Shown here in pieces: positions 62,501 to 64,000 of a DNA stretch of 64,000 bases. Made by a program: the position numbers and the translations under genes. The stretch comes from Phascolomyces articulosus. Its lineage: Eukaryota; Mucoromycota; Mucoromycetes; Mucorales; Lichtheimiaceae. The stretch covers positions 477,511 to 541,510 of the forward strand of contig JAIXMP010000031.1 in the NCBI GenBank assembly GCA_025677815.1, read 5' to 3'. Position 1 is the stretch's first letter, and the number at the start of each line of letters is the position of its first letter. The notes under the pieces are model-generated. The model did no database searches. It was not told the DNA's origin and saw only the letters and a program-made list of their open reading frames with translations.

Positions 62501-63806
62501 AAACTGCTTTTCTGCTTGTAAAATCATTGTGTCCCAGAAAGCTCTATGACTAAAGAGATGCTCTGCTAAATCTTTAATATCTCTATAATATAACTTTATC
62601 TTTCCAGCCTTTTCTTTGAATTCTTCTTTGTGATGATCCAAAATATCAGGTATATTATCTACATCAATAGCAATTTCCTCGAACTAATAATAGCAATATA
62701 AAAGTTAAGTAAACATGTGCAGTATAATATATTATTATTTGATTGGGTGACTACATACTGGTTGGCACAAATTTTTTCTTTCATCGTCGTATATAACCTT
62801 ACTAAGTGCCTTGACAGTGCCAATGTTATTGAATTTCAAGAGTTCCCCCTTTGAAAGAGTCTCCTTTGATATTTCCTTGGCTATTTCAAAGAATCTTAAA
62901 AAGTATGATGACCTCATTAATAATTTAGTCACCGATTTATATAGTCATAAACAAAAACATGAAACAAAGCTCTGTATATACTCTTTATAATTTGCGTTCG
63001 ATAATTCCGAGTTTAATGCAAACTCTGCCATGCGATATTCAATATTATTTAATTTCCCCATGGTTGAATATGCATCCTGTACATCTCTTTCATTAGGTCG
63101 GGGAGGGATAGCTTTTGGTGCTATTCCTATAGGCACTATTGATTTAATATATAGTCAATACAATAAATTTTATGTACTCAAGATCAAAGCTATATATAGT
63201 AGGGATACTCAAACGTCTCTACATATTTGAACGTCCTTAGTAACCATAGTAATTAAGAATATGTAACAAATTTACCAGTGCTGACAGCATCCCTGTTGTT
63301 GTTGAAAAACATGTTGTTGATGTAATTCTCTCGTTCAACATTACTAGCCATATTTTCTGTCAGTATGTTCATTGTACGAGTACCATCATGAGTAGAATTA
63401 TCATCGTGATTTTCATCGCTCCAATAATCTTCAAAAGTCACATCATTTTCATCTTGATGATGCAGTGTAGTAGTGGCATCACTATTATGATCAACATCCA
63501 TATCTTGATCAATAATCAGTTGATTATATAAGATATTCTATATAATAATAGAGCGTTATTTATTAAATTTTTAGGAAGTAATTAAGTTTATAAAAAAAGA
63601 TATGGTACCTGATTACTGTCATGAACATTCTGCTGATGCTGCACAATGTTGGAATGTTGGCATATTTGATCTTCCATTGCATCTTCATTTTCGCAGGAAT
63701 GCTTAGCGGCTTTATGTTGCTTTAATCCACCAGAGGTAAATGGCGCAAGCCGTGTACATTCGTCCTCTTCACAATAGTAAATTCTTCTCTTTTGAGATCT
63801 TGACAT
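59512..63806 (-). CDS. Plavaka-type (CMC/CACTA superfamily) DNA transposase, multi-exon
   Basis: Starts at 63806 with MSRSQKRRIYY and a zinc-binding N-terminus (CEEDECTRLAPFTSGGLKQH). The first exons are 63806-63609 and 63537-63276, followed by an exon opening VPIGIAPKAIPPRPNE. Further exons carry signature pieces in order: LASDMTLVCSNGRHTLWP and YMKLSNVPMELR (core region around 62100-62300), LFHCIPALASYSADLPEQ (about 61900-61960), YILRCIEDIIKQKR, PLQVSLCVRHFIDFF, FPKNHMLRKYISDIRSHG with the NHSERQHRTDAKKPSRKTN block (about 60640-60790), and an acidic tail rich in Asp/Ser ending at 59512. This order matches fungal Plavaka transposases. The inspected parts show no disabling stop, so the gene may be intact; not every exon boundary was fixed, and no terminal inverted repeats could be identified. 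Confidence 0.75.
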
Positions 63807-64000
63807 CGTAAGCTGGTTGTTACGTTCTTAAGTTTTAAGTTTCGTGTTGGTTTTTTTTTAATGAGGCTGGTAGACTATAGAAGTTACCCAAATTAGTTTC
63901 GGGTGCATGAAAGCCTAATTTTATTTCTTTTTTCCGCCCACAATTGCTGCGCATATTCATTTTGCAACTAACGTTACCACAATTTTTAAAAATGTCGAAA
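63807..64000. other. Upstream of the transposase, right window edge
   Basis: About 190 bp with a T-run and a moderately GC-rich patch. An ATG near 63992 on the plus strand cannot be judged because the window ends there. Confidence 0.4.

Overview
The window looks like AT-rich nuclear DNA from a filamentous fungus, most likely of the Mucoromycota (Mucorales-like). This is inferred, not proven. The genes carry many short GT-AG introns, homopolymers and trinucleotide repeats are abundant, and the gene set includes a fungal DIP2/CMR2-type protein, a MAF1 with a short acidic tail, paired stomatins and a Plavaka-type transposase. Exons below were joined by hand from splice signals and reading-frame continuity. 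All exon sums are multiples of three except where a frame break is reported.

Left part (1-29.2 kb) is conserved housekeeping territory: a truncated F-box gene at the left edge, a satellite-like repeat field (1.3-2.1 kb), a dead DUF6729-type remnant, an Asn-rich unknown protein, two head-to-head stomatin paralogues, a small basic protein, an aldo-keto reductase, triosephosphate isomerase, a two-finger C2H2 factor, MAF1, an F-box/UBP-finger/DUSP protein and a 1956-residue DIP2-like protein. Three gene-poor stretches of about 3.4 kb (11.1-14.5, 29.2-32.6 and 52.5-55.9 kb) separate blocks.

Middle part (32.6-57.3 kb) is the most unusual. It holds lipid or specialised-metabolism type genes: a stand-alone NRPS-like adenylation enzyme and, convergent to it, an LPX1/AKT2-like alpha/beta hydrolase, both present twice as a segmental duplication (about 32.3-37.96 and 47.56-53.18 kb). 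Between the copies lie a cytochrome P450 and an HxxxD acyltransferase; a FAD2-like desaturase follows. Together they could activate, desaturate, hydroxylate, hydrolyse and acyl-transfer a fatty or other carboxylic acid. Shared function is an inference from proximity. Both duplicated pairs are intact, while the P450 has two frame breaks and the acyltransferase one, so the locus may be decaying, or the assembly has indel errors.

The right part (57.3-64 kb) has little recognisable content until a multi-exon Plavaka-like (CMC/CACTA-type) transposase on the minus strand. Smaller mobile traces include a 181-bp palindromic MITE with TA ends, a broken double zinc-knuckle remnant, a GC-rich hairpin and an 80-bp dispersed repeat.
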